A stretch of DNA of 64,000 nucleotides from Oxytricha trifallax (Eukaryota > Ciliophora > Spirotrichea > Sporadotrichida > Oxytrichidae): assembly GCA_000711775.1 (NCBI GenBank), contig ARYC01003120.1:1-64000 (forward strand), written 5' to 3'. Each line of letters begins with the position of its first letter. Position 1 is the stretch's first letter. A model generated the notes under the pieces. That model ran no database searches, had not been told where the DNA came from, and saw only the letters and a list, made by a program, of their open reading frames with translations. Made by a program: the position numbers and the translations under genes. Below are positions 1-11,784 of the stretch, in pieces.

Positions 1-39
1 AAGAGGTACCACAAAGATAAGCAGATAAAATTTGTTTGA
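1..39 (+). CDS. C-terminal end of TBE X zinc-finger/kinase (57-kDa-type) gene
   Basis: Twelve codons (KRYHKDKQIKFV) and a TGA stop at 37-39. The same residues end the 57-kDa-type gene of E1, read on the reverse strand from about 17074 down to the TGA at 17037-17039. The rest of the gene lies outside the window. Only the match to the E1 copy supports the call; no domain is visible in so short a piece. Confidence 0.75.
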   Translation, partial: KRYHKDKQIKFV

Positions 40-177
40 ATTAAATACAATAATACTCATTAAATATTCATTAAAATCACAAAAAACCTGCGTTTTCTCT
101 ACTAACCCCAATAAGACCCAAAAAAACCCTACAAATCAAAGCACTTATAAACCTCACTAAGGGGTTTTGGGGTTTTG
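1..177 (+). mobile_element. TBE transposon X, kinase-side end (runs off left edge)
   Basis: The tract ends at 177 with the telomere-like motif ggggttttggggttttg, followed by ATT (178-180), which fits the 3-bp ANT target duplication of TBE elements. Bases 98-177 match the A-type terminal inverted repeat of element E1 (16908 onward, reverse complement), and 1-97 match E1's sequence just inside that end, including the last codons of its 57-kDa-type gene. So this is the kinase-side end of a TBE whose body lies left of the window. It is inserted into the central intergenic region of a second TBE (Y), whose sequence starts at 181. Confidence 0.88.
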
Positions 178-560
178 ATTGGTACTGGTATTAATTAGGT
201 TTTGAAACATTTTGGAACTTTTCCACTAAAACCTCAATAGTTTAAAACTAGGTACTAATTAATTTTTGGTACTATTAAATTGGTACCAATTAAAATTAAA
301 CAGATTTAGTACCAGTTCACATTAAATTAAAACAAATTTAGTACTAATTTAATGGTACTAAATTGATAAAAATGGAGCTCCATCTCTGCAGTTTGTTGCA
401 GCTCCTCAAACTTTCTCCACGTAACTTTGCAGGGTTGACCTTCTTTAAGATGCCCATATTTAATAGTAAGTTTTTAAATAATAGGATCCAGAAGTCTATA
501 TATTATAATTTAAAATTCATTTATAAGAAGAGGAATTCATTTATAGGAAGAGGAACAAAG

Positions 561-1322
561 ATGGAATCACTTAATGATCAAATGAAAAGAGTCGAGGCTC
601 AAGAAATGATCTCAAGATTCAGAAGTTAAGAAGATCTATATCGATACCTAACTTAGCATGGTAAGATAACTTGATGACTATTAACATGTTATACAGTTAG
701 ATTATTCCTTCCAACGATGGAAGGTACTAAAATTTCATTTTTAAAGCAATACTTTGTGAGGAAAAGAAAGCAATTTAAAAAAAAAGAGATTAAACTAATA
801 GAAATTCCCAACTACCCTGAGATTTCAGTCAGTAATCTATATGAGGATGGCATTTAAGATGAGAAAGTAGTAGTTTACCTTTCTTCCAAGAAGCAACTCT
901 CTAATTAACTACCAGAGAGGAACTTTTTTTTTGGTGTTCTTGATACAATAAAAGAGGAGTATCTCAGAAAAATAATTGAAGAAGCTCATAAGAAACGATA
1001 TTCTATCTCTCCTAAAGACTAGAAGAAGCAAGGCATTCTATTAAGCTCAGCTTGGCTAGAGGAACTTAAGAATTATCCTTATCTTTCAAGTAAGCTTTGA
1101 CATATAACTTTGTAGGAAAATCTGGCACAAGTATATATCTTATGAAAGATCATACAAAGGTTCATAGAGATAGAAAACAGCATTTTGTTCATTAAGTTAG
1201 CAAGTGACTTTATAAAGATGTTTAAAAGCCAGAAGATATGAACATAGATGCAGGAGATGGCAGCAAGAGAAGATACTTAGGGCCTGTCAAGCCTTAATAA
1301 GAAGAAAAGAAAGAGAAAGCCA
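561..1322 (+). pseudogene. TBE 22-kDa-type ORF, decayed copy (element Y)
   Basis: Function unknown; it is one of the three proteins typical of TBE elements. The ATG at 561 begins MESLNDQMKRVEAQEMISRF, nearly identical to the E1 copy at 23204. With TAA/TAG as Gln the frame runs about 33 codons, then meets TGA TGA at about 673, and later matching stretches lie in shifted frames. A 26-nt GT-AG intron at 1090-1115 is conserved in position with E1 and E2. After it the frame is good except for a TGA (an AGA in other copies) near 1208. The region after about 1320 is an ATT-rich run with no match to the other copies. Confidence 0.8.
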
Positions 1323-1439
1323 ATTTTTATTCTTTATATTTTTTTATTTATTATTATTATTATTTTACCTCTTTCAACTAAATTTATAGTTCTTACTGTA
1401 TCTTTTGTTAATTATTCATTTTATTTTAGTGATCTTCAT

Positions 1440-2347
1440 TTAGCTTATTTTATTATAGTCTGATTTAAACTCAGTAAATCAATTCCATTAAATTATCTAT
1501 AATATCCTTGTACAGGAGTTATGTTTAACTCTTCATAAGCTTTCTTAGATTCCTTAGTCTTATGAACTGAAAGGTTGTCAACAAACTGGATGATCTCTTA
1601 ATCACTGTATTTATCTCTCAGTTATGTAGGAACTTTATATACTACTCTCACTTAATAGAGTGAGGATGAATCAAATAACTTTCTAGACCTGAATCCTCGC
1701 TAATACCAGCTAAGATTGCATGAGTGACAACCTTCACTTTCTAGTCATAAACTTATATTTTATAATACTTCTTGTAACATGACTTATTAATAAAGGTGTT
1801 GAAGGTAAATACAGCTTTATCGGCGTGAATGAACTTGATGTTATTAGTAACAGATCGCTACATTTAATCATACATAAAGTTTAAATTATTAATAAAAAAT
1901 TGCACTGTAAAGTCAATCACTCTATACACTCTGTTGATAGTCTTGAAAGTAATACCATTTCTTCTATAAATATTGGTTATAGTCTAAGGAGAGATACGCA
2001 TGTCAGGAAATCTGCCGAAAAACATCACAGCTCGCTAGTCTAATGGAAAGTGTGCACAATACTTCAAAGTCTTAGAGTCGCAAGAGGAAGTCAATATGAG
2101 CCTGAGAGAACTTTTATTTTCTTGCAGGATGCGTTCAACAACCAGAATTAAAATGATAAACAGCTAACAAGCAGTGATACCTAACAGTTGAGGCACTCTT
2201 GCGTAATAACTTTGCTATTGCTGCATAATTTAATACAGGTTTAGCTTAGTCTATATTAATACACGTACCATACCTAAGCTTAAGCAGTAAATCTAAATAT
2301 TACTCATCATAAACCGACCCTAAATTTCGCTAATTTCTATTTCTCAT
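1440..2347 (-). pseudogene. TBE DDE transposase, C-terminally truncated copy (element Y)
   Basis: Read on the reverse strand from the ATG at 2347 (start MRNRNQRNLGSVYD). This copy shows the likely native start, which E2 has lost. Frames matching the E2 transposase cover the N-terminal part and the first catalytic-Asp region, up to the VDN block. The C-terminal block carrying the third acidic residue is disrupted near 1480 and the last third is missing, replaced by ATT-rich sequence. The gene converges on the 22-kDa-type gene, as in the other copies. Family: the Tc1/IS630-like transposases of TBE elements. Confidence 0.8.
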
Positions 2348-2451
2348 TTTGTAAATTGGCCTAATTTCTCTACTAACCCCAATAAGACCCCAACTATACC
2401 CTACAAATCAAAGCACTTATAAACCTCACTAAAGGGTTTTGGGGTTTGATT

Positions 2452-4084
2452 ATCATTATTTTAATAAAATATATCAGCAAACTAAAATGAGCGCTAACCT
2501 TTAGAGAAGAGCGGCATAACTTGGGTAAGTCAATAAGTTATCATTCCAGCAACCAAGAAAAGTAGAGACCAGAGACGCTTGTACTCAGTTGGAGCCTACT
2601 TATGACAAATTTTACTAGTCTAGCTTTGAGATTTAAATATAAATTAAGTAGGAGGTTATCAAAGAATCTAAGCAAATTGAGGAGGAGGTTAAACAACCCG
2701 GCCTAGAGCATTAATAAATACCAGCCAAATTTGACTTTTAATGCAAACAATGCAATAAAATTTTCACTTAAAAGTCATTTTATAAGAGACACATGAGATA
2801 TATACACAACGATATGCCAAGGTTATATGTCAAGCATTAAAAGAAGGATGCGAAGTATGTCTGTGAGTTCTGTGATTAGCAATATTCTCATTCTACAGAC
2901 CTCAAAGTGCACTTAAAGAAAAAGCACAATTAAAGTTTTGTCTTTATTCATGAACCTACAGGGAATTGATTCCTCTAAAAGAGAAGATAACAAAACCGAG
3001 TGGAGTCTCTTAGAGTTGAAGTCTAGAAGTAAGTTAAAATGAAGAAAGCAGTCAAGAACTTTCCAGCCTCTGAGATCAATAAAATCATGTTTAAAATAGA
3101 GGCAATGAAGATTCCCATATTAAAAATTATTGACTTAGATTCTTGCCTAGAAAGCTACCTCACTCTTGAAGATAAAATAGAGAAGACAGTCATTACTGAT
3201 GACTAATATGCTTACAAGATATATCCATTCAATTACTTCCTTGCTGATGACAAGTTCCAAATGGAATTTGCATCAGTATGCTCTTTAAAAGGCAAAGTTA
3301 AATGAGTGCAGGCATATCATATAGCTTGATGCTATTTTACTTGGTAAAGATCATGAAGCCTTCAGGCTTCCTTTACTAGAAATGACTTACAGAGAATTCT
3401 TATCTGACAATAGATGTCAGAGATAATAGCTAGATAGTATAGCAGATAGTTGAAGGAATTGAAGAGCTTCACAAGCTAGGTTATGTTTATAGAGACTTAA
3501 ATCCAGAGAACATCATGATGAGCTTTCAGCCTCTTAGAATTTATATCATCGATTTCAACTGAGCTCAAAGAGTGCAAGCCTCTTCCTTAGGAAATGTATA
3601 CGGTACGCCTGAATATTTCCCAGAGAAAGAAGATAGGAGAGATGGAGACACTTAATGAGATATCTCTGGTATCTAGCAGCATTTATAATAGAGATTAACA
3701 TGCTTAGTAATGACTACTTTAGCTGTAAGAGTGAGAGAAGTTCAAAGTAAAGAATCAAGCAATATCTCGATAAATAAAATAATGGAGGTCTCAGAGAACT
3801 TGCATACTCTACTATTATCAAGCCAAGCTAAGATAATTAATTAGCAATAGAAACAATAAAACATCAACTAAGTAAGATAAATTCAGAGAGCTGCCTCATG
3901 ACTCTAAACTTATGTTTGTGTGAATAAATTAAAAAAATCGCTTCTTATACTCACTTAAATTAGTAATAATTAAACATTAAACCCCTAAATAAACCCTATT
4001 AAAACCCTGATAAAGAATGCCTTAATAGTATACTTTTATCAATCAAAAACTCAATCAAACTACTGAAGGGGTTTAGAGGTTTTG
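2452..4084 (+). mobile_element. TBE transposon Z, kinase-side half
   Basis: A zinc-finger/kinase gene on the + strand (2487-3923) is followed by a B-type terminal inverted repeat that ends in ggggtttagaggttttg at 4084, then AAT (4085-4087), an ANT-type flank. Both gene and terminus match element E2, so Z belongs to the E2 subfamily. The other half lies left of the window: Y is inserted at an ATT (2449-2451) in Z's central intergenic region, just upstream of the kinase gene. Confidence 0.88.
2487..3923 (+). pseudogene. TBE zinc-finger/kinase (57-kDa-type) gene, decayed copy (element Z)
   Basis: Starts MSANL like the E2 copy and follows it closely: two C2H2 zinc fingers (about 2740-2930), then a kinase-like domain. 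The frame is broken by TGA codons where E2 has AGA or TGG, for example near 2968, 3558 and 3657, and by small indels, the last shifting the C-terminus to a TGA at 3921-3923. The catalytic-loop motif, HRDLKPEN in E2, reads YRDLNPEN here near 3490, so catalysis would be lost even without the stops. Confidence 0.82.
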
Positions 4085-4284
4085 AATGCTGTGTGACTTT
4101 TTTCAAAGCACGAATTATTTTTTATTCTGAATATTAAGAGTACGGAGGTAAAGACTACTCATCTTTTAATAATTTTATTTTATAAATCCAGCAAGATATT
4201 AGTACTGAATAAAGATTGTTGACTTTAAAATATGCTTTTAGAATTTATTTGCAAGGTCATAAAATAACCTTATAACGTGCTTTG

Positions 4285-4512
4285 ATGAGTCAAGAGCAAG
4301 ACAAATAATGTATTCTTGATACTTAAATGATAGCAGTCAGAACTAGACACGTTTCAGATACTCATGACTTATGGCTCCAGCAGGTTTTTGGATTAAAAAA
4401 ATGTAATTATTAAAAGGGATAGTGCTATCATTAGTGGACTTAATAATTTAAAATAGTTATATTTAAAAATATTTTATACAAATTCATAAAACATTTTTCT
4501 AACATTTTTTGA
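4285..4512 (+). CDS. Small ciliate-code ORF, unrecognised
   Basis: With TAA/TAG as Gln and TGA as stop, 76 codons stay open from ATG 4285 (MSQEQDKQCILDTQMIAVRT) to TGA 4510-4512. The first 50 residues have an ordinary protein composition; the last 20 are AT-rich and look less coding. It lies about 200 bp right of the Z terminus and may be the 5' exon of a larger gene. The spacer 4513-5039 is AT-rich and shows no coherent tract. Confidence 0.35.
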
Positions 4513-5039
4513 CTGGGTCAAGAGTAATTTAAAATTATAATCTTCTTTTTTTCGTTATAAGTAACTTTATTATTTTAAAGTGTAAAATTAAATTATTGAA
4601 AGAATATAAAAAAATAAAACTAAAATTTGTATATTTTATCTCATTAGCAATAATATTGGATAAAAATGTAAAAAATAAAATTGTGGAGTATAAAATAAAA
4701 TTAAAATTTTCTGTTTTAGCTCAGGTCAAATGTTGTATGGATATTCAGCATTTGGTGCATCATAAAAACATCATGAAAATTTTCATTATGATTAAAATAC
4801 TTATTCTAATACCAATGCCTTTTTGGAGTTGTCAATATGATGATCATATAGTAAATAAACTTCTTGTAAGTTTTGGGGATAGATGGGGACTGATAATTTA
4901 ATAAATTATTTTCATGCGTAAAATTATATTTTAAACTTTATCTTGCAAATTATTAATTTTATTTTTAAAATTTGTTACCTATTCATGTGCCTTTCAAATC
5001 TGTGTTTTCAATTGTTTAAAACACGGCGCGCAAGAATTT

Positions 5040-5290
5040 TATTTATGAATGCTATTGGCCAATTTTTCTGCTCATTCTTTATCATACATGGGATTAATAC
5101 AAAATTTGAGTTTTAAATGTCTATATAAGCGTTGTCACCACTGAAAATTATGATTAATGCTGGATTTTCTTTAAGAAAATTACTTAGAAACGAATAGTAA
5201 GTCTATTGATGACGTCAAACTTTCTGTAATGATATATTTTATTGGATATATAGGCTCTCCTGAACAATCGATTTCGGTTGGTACCAAATT
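5040..5290 (-). pseudogene. Ciliate-code coding remnant, unrecognised
   Basis: One reverse-strand frame reads VPTEIDCSGEPIYPIKYI and on for about 80 codons with four TAA/TAG Gln codons. It has two TGA codons, near 5139 and 5076, where Trp or Arg would fit. Composition is protein-like and the island is clearly less AT-rich than its flanks. No family recognised. It may be a segment of a larger decayed gene; 5291-5985 is AT-rich and shows nothing I can support. Confidence 0.4.
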
Positions 5291-5989
5291 TCTGCTGACA
5301 TATCTATTTTCTTGTGTTAAATATTTCTCTTATTAATTATTATATGGATTATAGTCAGCTGTTTTACAAAAAATGAAAAAATTTGGATGATTTATTAATG
5401 TATTAGATTTCAATCAAAACGCTTAACATTTTTTTGCCAAATTTGACATTTCCCATAATTTTATTATTTTAATGATGTCCTATTTTTTAGTATTAATTAA
5501 TCATGGTCATATTAACATTCTAACTGTTTGTAAAGTAATTTACTTTGGTTTCTTATATTAAAAATACTTTTAATTAATAATTAAATTAAATTTTCGAATA
5601 ATTTACTTTTCTCTATTTATATTAAATTAATTTTATTTTATAAAATCCTATGAATTATTTTATTTATTTTCTTTATTTTACCTAAATATATATTTAATTA
5701 TTTGTATGTATAATACTATAATTCTTCAATTCATATTATATAACATTAAAATAATAATTTTCTTTTTTTCATCAAATTTATTTTTTAATTGAATAAAATA
5801 ATTATATCTGTACAGATCACTGTTTTAGGAACAAATTGAGATAATGACTAATGTTATCTGGCTTGATTATATAACAAGAAAACTAGTAACCATGAATATC
5901 ATTAACAAGCCAAGACGACTTTTAGGGTAGCTATATAAAAAAGGCAGGAAATGACTTATGACGAAAGCAAACTAAATTTGATTCAACAT

Positions 5990-7790
5990 GAATGAATATC
6001 AAAGCAAAAGATTATCTCATTAATAAATTAGATGAGATCTGTCAAATATAATTAAAATAATATTTAATTTAAATCAAAAGATAAATTCAAGATCTAAGAT
6101 TAGACAGAGAAAATATAAGTCATTCAATATAAGAAAGGAAAGGTGAGAAGCAGTTCATACAACCAGAGAAACCTAGAACCATGGAATAACAAGAAAGAGA
6201 AAATACAATTCTGGGAAAAGGTACAAGAAGACCGCCTACCCCATAGAGCAGAAGCAAATATTTAGAGGTTCTCAGAATAAAAGATAATAAACCATTCAAG
6301 GTACTTCTAAAAAGTAGATGATATTTAAGAGTAAGTTCAAAAATGGGAATTCTAAACCAAACATGTAAATAAACTCAGCCCAAAACTTAATAGTTGAGTT
6401 AGGCACTCACGAAGATAGATCCAGTGCATACAAAAAAACCAGATGAACCTCGAAATAATCATCAACTTATCGGAAGTGAAATACCAATTATACAAAAAGA
6501 TTATCTGCGCAAAGAAATGATGAAAGCCACAAGTCACAAAACTAATTACAATAGTCTGCCGCCCAAGTGCAAGATCAAAGGTGTAAAGGGCCCTGATTAG
6601 AAGATTCCATGATAGACAGAGAGCAAAATATGAAGGCGTGAGAGAAAAGGACCTGTGGTCAGAGAGACAACAAAGATACTGGAAGGAAAAAAATGGGAAA
6701 TGGTAACATTTTGATTTAATTCCAGGAATTCACATTAAGTAAGAGCCAATGAAATTAAGCCTAAAGCAAGTGGAGGAGCTGTAATTCATATATAAAAAAC
6801 TTGAAAGCTATATTCTTCCACAAAAAGTCATGGATTAAAAAATAATCAAACTAAGTGAGAAATATAAAGGATCCACATATTTAAAGTTAAAGAATGGCAG
6901 TTACTGGAGAAACTAAAATGAAATATCAAACAAAATCATTACAGTAAATTGTCAAAACAGCAAATTTTCAAATTGGTTGATCCCTAAAAATAGAAAAAGA
7001 CTAAAGAAAAGTGGGATTTAGTACAAGAAAATCGATCTGGAGCTTAACAGTGCTCGAAAAACACCTAAATCAACTTATTGACTTAGTCAAAGTTAAAATG
7101 GGAGTATAGTATGAGATAGGAAGTTAATCAGTAAATAAGTACTAATCAAGAGACAGAATCGATAGATTGCTGAGTAATGGCAATCATAATCGCAAACCTC
7201 CTAGCCCTTTAATTGAAAAGGAACCAGTCTCTCAAATCTTCTCAAATTATTGACTAAACACGAAGAGATACTGCATGATGTTTATCCTAGAAGTAGGATT
7301 CAACAAAATCGAGATTGGAAAATCAGGATACTCAATGATAAAAGACTAAACGGAGATGAACATTTAGAAGGAAAAACTCCTTACTATGGAAGTAACCTGA
7401 TGAAGAGATAGACACAGAGTTAGTCAACAGTAACCTCTGCGAACATGGGTGGGAAGAGATAGTGCAGAGGAACGAATGGCAGGCTTAACTGGAAATGCAA
7501 TTCAACAAGGACTAAGAACAGGTTGGAGAATAAGAAGACGATATATATATATATGGTAGAAGGTTGCTTATTTTGCAACAGTGAAGAGTTGCAGAGATAT
7601 AGAGAAACTTAACATACCTTCTCAAAGATAGCGTGAGTGCTTTTAATAACCGATCAAATGATGTAGCCCAGGATGAGTTAACAATGAAAAATGGAAGGCA
7701 AGTTTGATATCAAACATCAGAGAAGGATTTAAAGCAATGAGAGGGGAATTGCAAAGTAGGTTGTTGCACCAGATTTAAAACACAGATTTG
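5990..7790 (+). pseudogene. Degenerate A-rich coding tract, unrecognised
   Basis: Purine-rich sequence in which forward-strand ciliate-code frames follow one another with shifts: about 6150-6320, 6380-6600, 6560-6780, then a long open stretch at 6690-7080 (GKWQHFDLIPGIHIKQEPMK and on), and 7390-7560. Near the 3' end (about 7553-7640) a short frame contains CLFC followed by a His, which could be a zinc knuckle like those at LINE C-termini. No reverse-transcriptase motif was seen. It could be a decayed LINE or another transposon gene. The AT-rich spacer 7790-8290 shows no feature. Confidence 0.45.
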
Positions 7791-8289
7791 ACAAATTATG
7801 TTTCAGATTTATATTCTATACATTTTATTAATTTACCTATAGTTATTTATTACTTAATAATTTGTTATATCATGCAATAATATCATTATATGCAAGAGCT
7901 ATACACTTATATACTATAATAATATTCATAGTTATTTATATAATATGATCATTATATATTATAATAAAATTATATATTTTTTCATCTAGTCCTGTTATTA
8001 TCTTTCGCTCTACCAATTAGATAAGTGTCACTTTCCAATTCAATATTATTAAAAAACCTTTTAACTCAATCTAATATACCATCCTATCAGATCAAATTTA
8101 ATATATTAAATAAAGGCAATTACTTAAAAATTATATACTCCAACAATATATCTGTTTCTTTATCTAAATAATAAAATTAATATAATTCATATGATATTCT
8201 ATTGACAACATAAATTTGTTTTCTCCTATTTTCTTAAAAACTTTAACTAATATTGATAGTTTAAATTTTAATAAGATTATAATGTAAAA

Positions 8290-9340
8290 TTGATAGCCTT
8301 TTATTATTGAGTACTTTTAAAAATCCAAATTTTAATGGATCTTTTTTGATAACAATTTTATTTAGGAATTAAAGTGAAAAAAAATGTTTTTGAAGTTAAA
8401 GGACTTTGGTGTTAGTATAAACAAAATAAGAATAATATGTCAGGCATAAAAATTTAATAGAAAACTGCTTTTATAGATAATGAATTACGCGTTAAATTTA
8501 CATCAATTTAAAAAAGGCAAACTTAACCATTTATATATATATATATAAAAGCTTTATACTATTTTAATATCAAATAAATTCATATTGCATTTATTTTCAA
8601 TAGAATCCAAAGAAGATAAATACAATGCTCAATATTTACCTGACACTTCTAATTCAAATTCATTTCTGGGATTTTGTTTTGCATTTATTAATCTATAAAA
8701 AGGATGTTTGATTAAAGTGTTCAAAAGGTCTTAATTTAAATAATTTATCGAAAAAATTGATGTTTTGTAATTATAATAGAAGCTCATTTTAAATAATAAA
8801 CTAAAAGTTAATTTATAATTTATTAGCAAATAAATGGAGGAACTTGGAATTTATGTCCTTTCTTGCATAAGTAAATTAATGAACTTGCATAATATAAATT
8901 TTATGCAATTACTATAAGCTCGTCATAATTGATCTTGGTAAAATTTAATTCTTGCATTAAGTATCTCATGATAATTATTATAAGTATTGACATAGAGGAC
9001 TCTGGAGAATTCTGAATTTAAATCAGTTGAACACAAACAAAGGGCAATCTCTTAAATTTAACTAAATCCTTATCACTCTAATCAATGACAGAATTCCAAT
9101 TTAATGTCTTATGAATATTTTTTAACTCCATAAGTATAATTTATTAGCATATTCTATACAAAATTAGATTATATTTATATTTAATACGATTCGTAATAAC
9201 TACCAACATAAGAATCAAAATGCTATTGGTTATCTTGCATTAGGAAGCCATTTTAATCATCAGTGTCATAATCTTCTCAATGCAGTTCTTTCGACACTTT
9301 ACAATCATTCAATGCGCACCCAAAAAGACAATGACATTAA
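8290..9340 (-). CDS. Ciliate-code multi-segment gene, unrecognised
   Basis: Reverse-strand segments with protein-like composition: about 9300-9180 (EDYDTDDQNGFLMQDNQQHF), then a long open frame from about 9120 to 8800 (LKNIHKTLNWNSVIDQSDKD and on, through CKKGHKFQVPPF), then about 8745-8610 (LLNTLIKHPFYRLINAKQ), followed by GT that could start an intron, and possibly 8500-8300. Many Gln are TAA/TAG. Frames change between segments, and one TGA lies near 9285. Short introns, IESs or decay would all explain this. No domain recognised; downstream of the forward gene order, it is divergent from the gene at 9.7 kb. Confidence 0.5.
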
Positions 9341-9689
9341 GAAAAGTTTTATTTTAAACTATCAAAATTTATACTGTTTGTTGTAAAAAATCTTCGTGCT
9401 TTATCTTACAGTTTATAGTAATTTATAATCATTTAATTAATATATATTTGACTTCAATTTCTCTAAACCGTATACATTTACTGCTAATAATCTATAATGC
9501 AACTCGCTAGCTATTAAAAACTGTGAATAAATATTTTCTGTCGATGAAGATTCTATAATTCATTCTTGATAAATAACAGTATTCCTTAAGAATCTATAAA
9601 ATTATAAATGGAGTAGCTCAAATGATAAAAAATAATTTTATTATCATATATTTATAAAAGTTAAATTTTTATATAATTATTTCCAATAT

Positions 9690-11590
9690 TTCTTTTGATC
9701 TAAATGGATCTATTTCTATTCAAGAGAACTATCAAAAGTGTTAGGGATGTCTCAAACCTGAATTTGCATAAAATGATAAGTAAGTAAGTAACCATTTAGT
9801 TAATTGCATTTCTATACTTTATATATAAAAGATTGTCTATATTTTTGGAAATAATTTTAATATAAAATGCTTTTATCATGTAGCTATTGCAGATACTATT
9901 CTGCGTTAAATAATGATTCCTCCAAATAATCATACAAAGAATTTATGAAGCAGAGTATGTTTTTACAGTTAAATATTACCTTTTTTAATTTCATTAAATT
10001 AATATCATATTTAGTCTATAATAACACTTACACTAAAAAGGAAGACTTATATAAGGAAATAATACACCTTAAAATAAAAAATACAATAATTGGAATACAA
10101 GAAAAAGAGCTGGATCATTAATGGAACTTTTAAAATCATCAAATGCAGGAACAAACTTCATTATTTATGAAAGCTTCATGCATTAAATAATAAGAAAGCT
10201 GATTATAAACAGGTAAATTTGTTGAATCTTTTAAGAGAAATAATGGGGTAGGAGATGAAGCCATAATTTATCAGAGCAAAATGTGTCAAGACCGGATGTC
10301 AAAAGTATCGAAAACCAAAGATAATAATCGCAGATCATTTATATAAAAATAAAAGTTGCAGTAAACAATCAAGACTCTGTTAATTGTATCATGAAATCTT
10401 ATTCCTCAAATAATTTCAATAAGTTCAGTTATCAGAGAACTTTTCTAACTAAATAGCAAATTAATGATAGAAGAGAAGTAATAAATATCATAGAAAAGGA
10501 GGTAGTGCAATTCGTTGAAAGAGAATTAATGGAGGTGTCCTGTCTTCAAATTTGATAACACATTCAAGATGTATCTAAGACAAGAAGATAAAGATCAGAC
10601 GAATACAATATCATCAGTAGCTGATTGAGGATGTGCAGATCTTATGTTAAGGTATTGACTGAATAAAGAATTCATGGCCTGCCAACGATAACCATTAAGC
10701 ATGGTATCGAATTTCTCTAGACACTGAATGGTAATCAACCAAAAGTATTTCACAGTCCACGTGGAGAAAAGAACTAGTTACTAGAAGAAAGGGGGGAAGC
10801 CTAGAGAGATTTGCAAGTCTATTTACCAGAAGATCAACATCCTCGTTAAAACCTTAAAGAAAACATCCTCGTCGCGACTTCTTAATACCATAGGTGGTCA
10901 TTAGAAATCTTGATGCTCTAATATCTCGGCTCCAAGGACATTTGTCTGTGTCGGACATTCTATCTCACGAGATAATTAAATGGAAAATCAAGTGATGCCA
11001 TTGACTGCCCCCATTCGAGCTTTCGCTTGGGATTTTGTTTGCAAAATTGTTTTTTGAAAAATGCCGATAGGGCCAATATCATAACCAGTCTTCTTCCGAT
11101 AATAAGTTAACGAGAGTAAGGAGAAACTCGTAAATAAAGGTATTATTGAGGATGACGGGCTAGAGGAGCGTAAGAGTAAAGACGATAACGATGATAACTA
11201 CAGATGAAGATGTAGAGTCGGCTGCAGATGGTGCACAAGTGTTAGAAATGACTTCATAGGATAATACGAAAATGGAAAATGAATTTGAATTAGACCACAA
11301 ATAGAGATATTAGAGGAATAGCAAACAGATGATAGATCAGTATTTAAGGAATTGCAGGATGGCCTCGGAAAGAATTTGATGAAAAATAAATAAATGAAGT
11401 AAATAAGCTAACAAATAAAATTAAAAAAAGAGATTGCAACTTAGCTCAAGAAATAGTCCAAGATTATTCAAGAATAAATGGTGAGAAAATTAACTGCTGA
11501 AATATACAAAATTATACAAATCTATGTGGAAGATAAACAAATTAATAACAAATATTCATATATTTCACATTCATAATTAAGAATCATTTT
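9690..11590 (+). CDS. Ciliate-code multi-segment gene with N-terminal CxxC pairs
   Basis: Forward-strand segments: about 9708-9783 with CQGCLKPEFAQNDK, followed at once by GTAAGT (likely intron); 9885-9970 with CSYC; 10037-10200, rich in Lys and Glu; 10180-10468, an open frame of about 95 codons; 10460-10550; 10628-11145, open for about 170 codons and unusually GC-rich at 10740-11050; an acidic Asp-rich piece at 11150-11200; then 11205-11390; and a Lys/Gln-rich, probably coiled-coil tail at 11380-11590. The two CxxC pairs could bind one zinc ion. Frame changes without clear splice sites suggest partial decay or IESs. Family not recognised. Converges on the reverse gene at 11.8-14.8 kb. Confidence 0.5.
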
Positions 11591-11784
11591 TATTAATTAT
11601 TTATTTATTCAAACTCTTACATGCTTTTATATCTATAATTCAGCATTAAAGTTGTTATTTTTTTAAGATTTGATTGTAGATTATAAATACAAGAATTAGC
11701 CAATTAATTTATTATTATGTCTTTAGAAGCCTAAGATTAAAAATTATAATGATTAATTGATAATAACTTTAACTTTTTCAGCTA

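Larger units (their letters stand above)
181..2448 (+). mobile_element. TBE transposon Y, transposase-side half
   Basis: Contents in order: central intergenic region with GGTACTAATTAA-type iterons (181-545), a 22-kDa-type gene (561 on), a reverse transposase gene (2347 down to about 1440) and an A-type terminal inverted repeat ending at 2448, followed by ATT (2449-2451). Order and sequence match the right half of E1 (22810-25168). The kinase half of Y must lie left of the window, separated by the insertion of X at 178-180. Y in turn is inserted in element Z. The coding genes are decayed. Confidence 0.88.

Noticed and set aside
4596..4901. 101-codon standard-code ORF
   Set aside because: Composition is that of AT-rich noncoding DNA (Lys, Ile, Asn, Phe); no Gln from TAA/TAG, no motif and no local GC rise.
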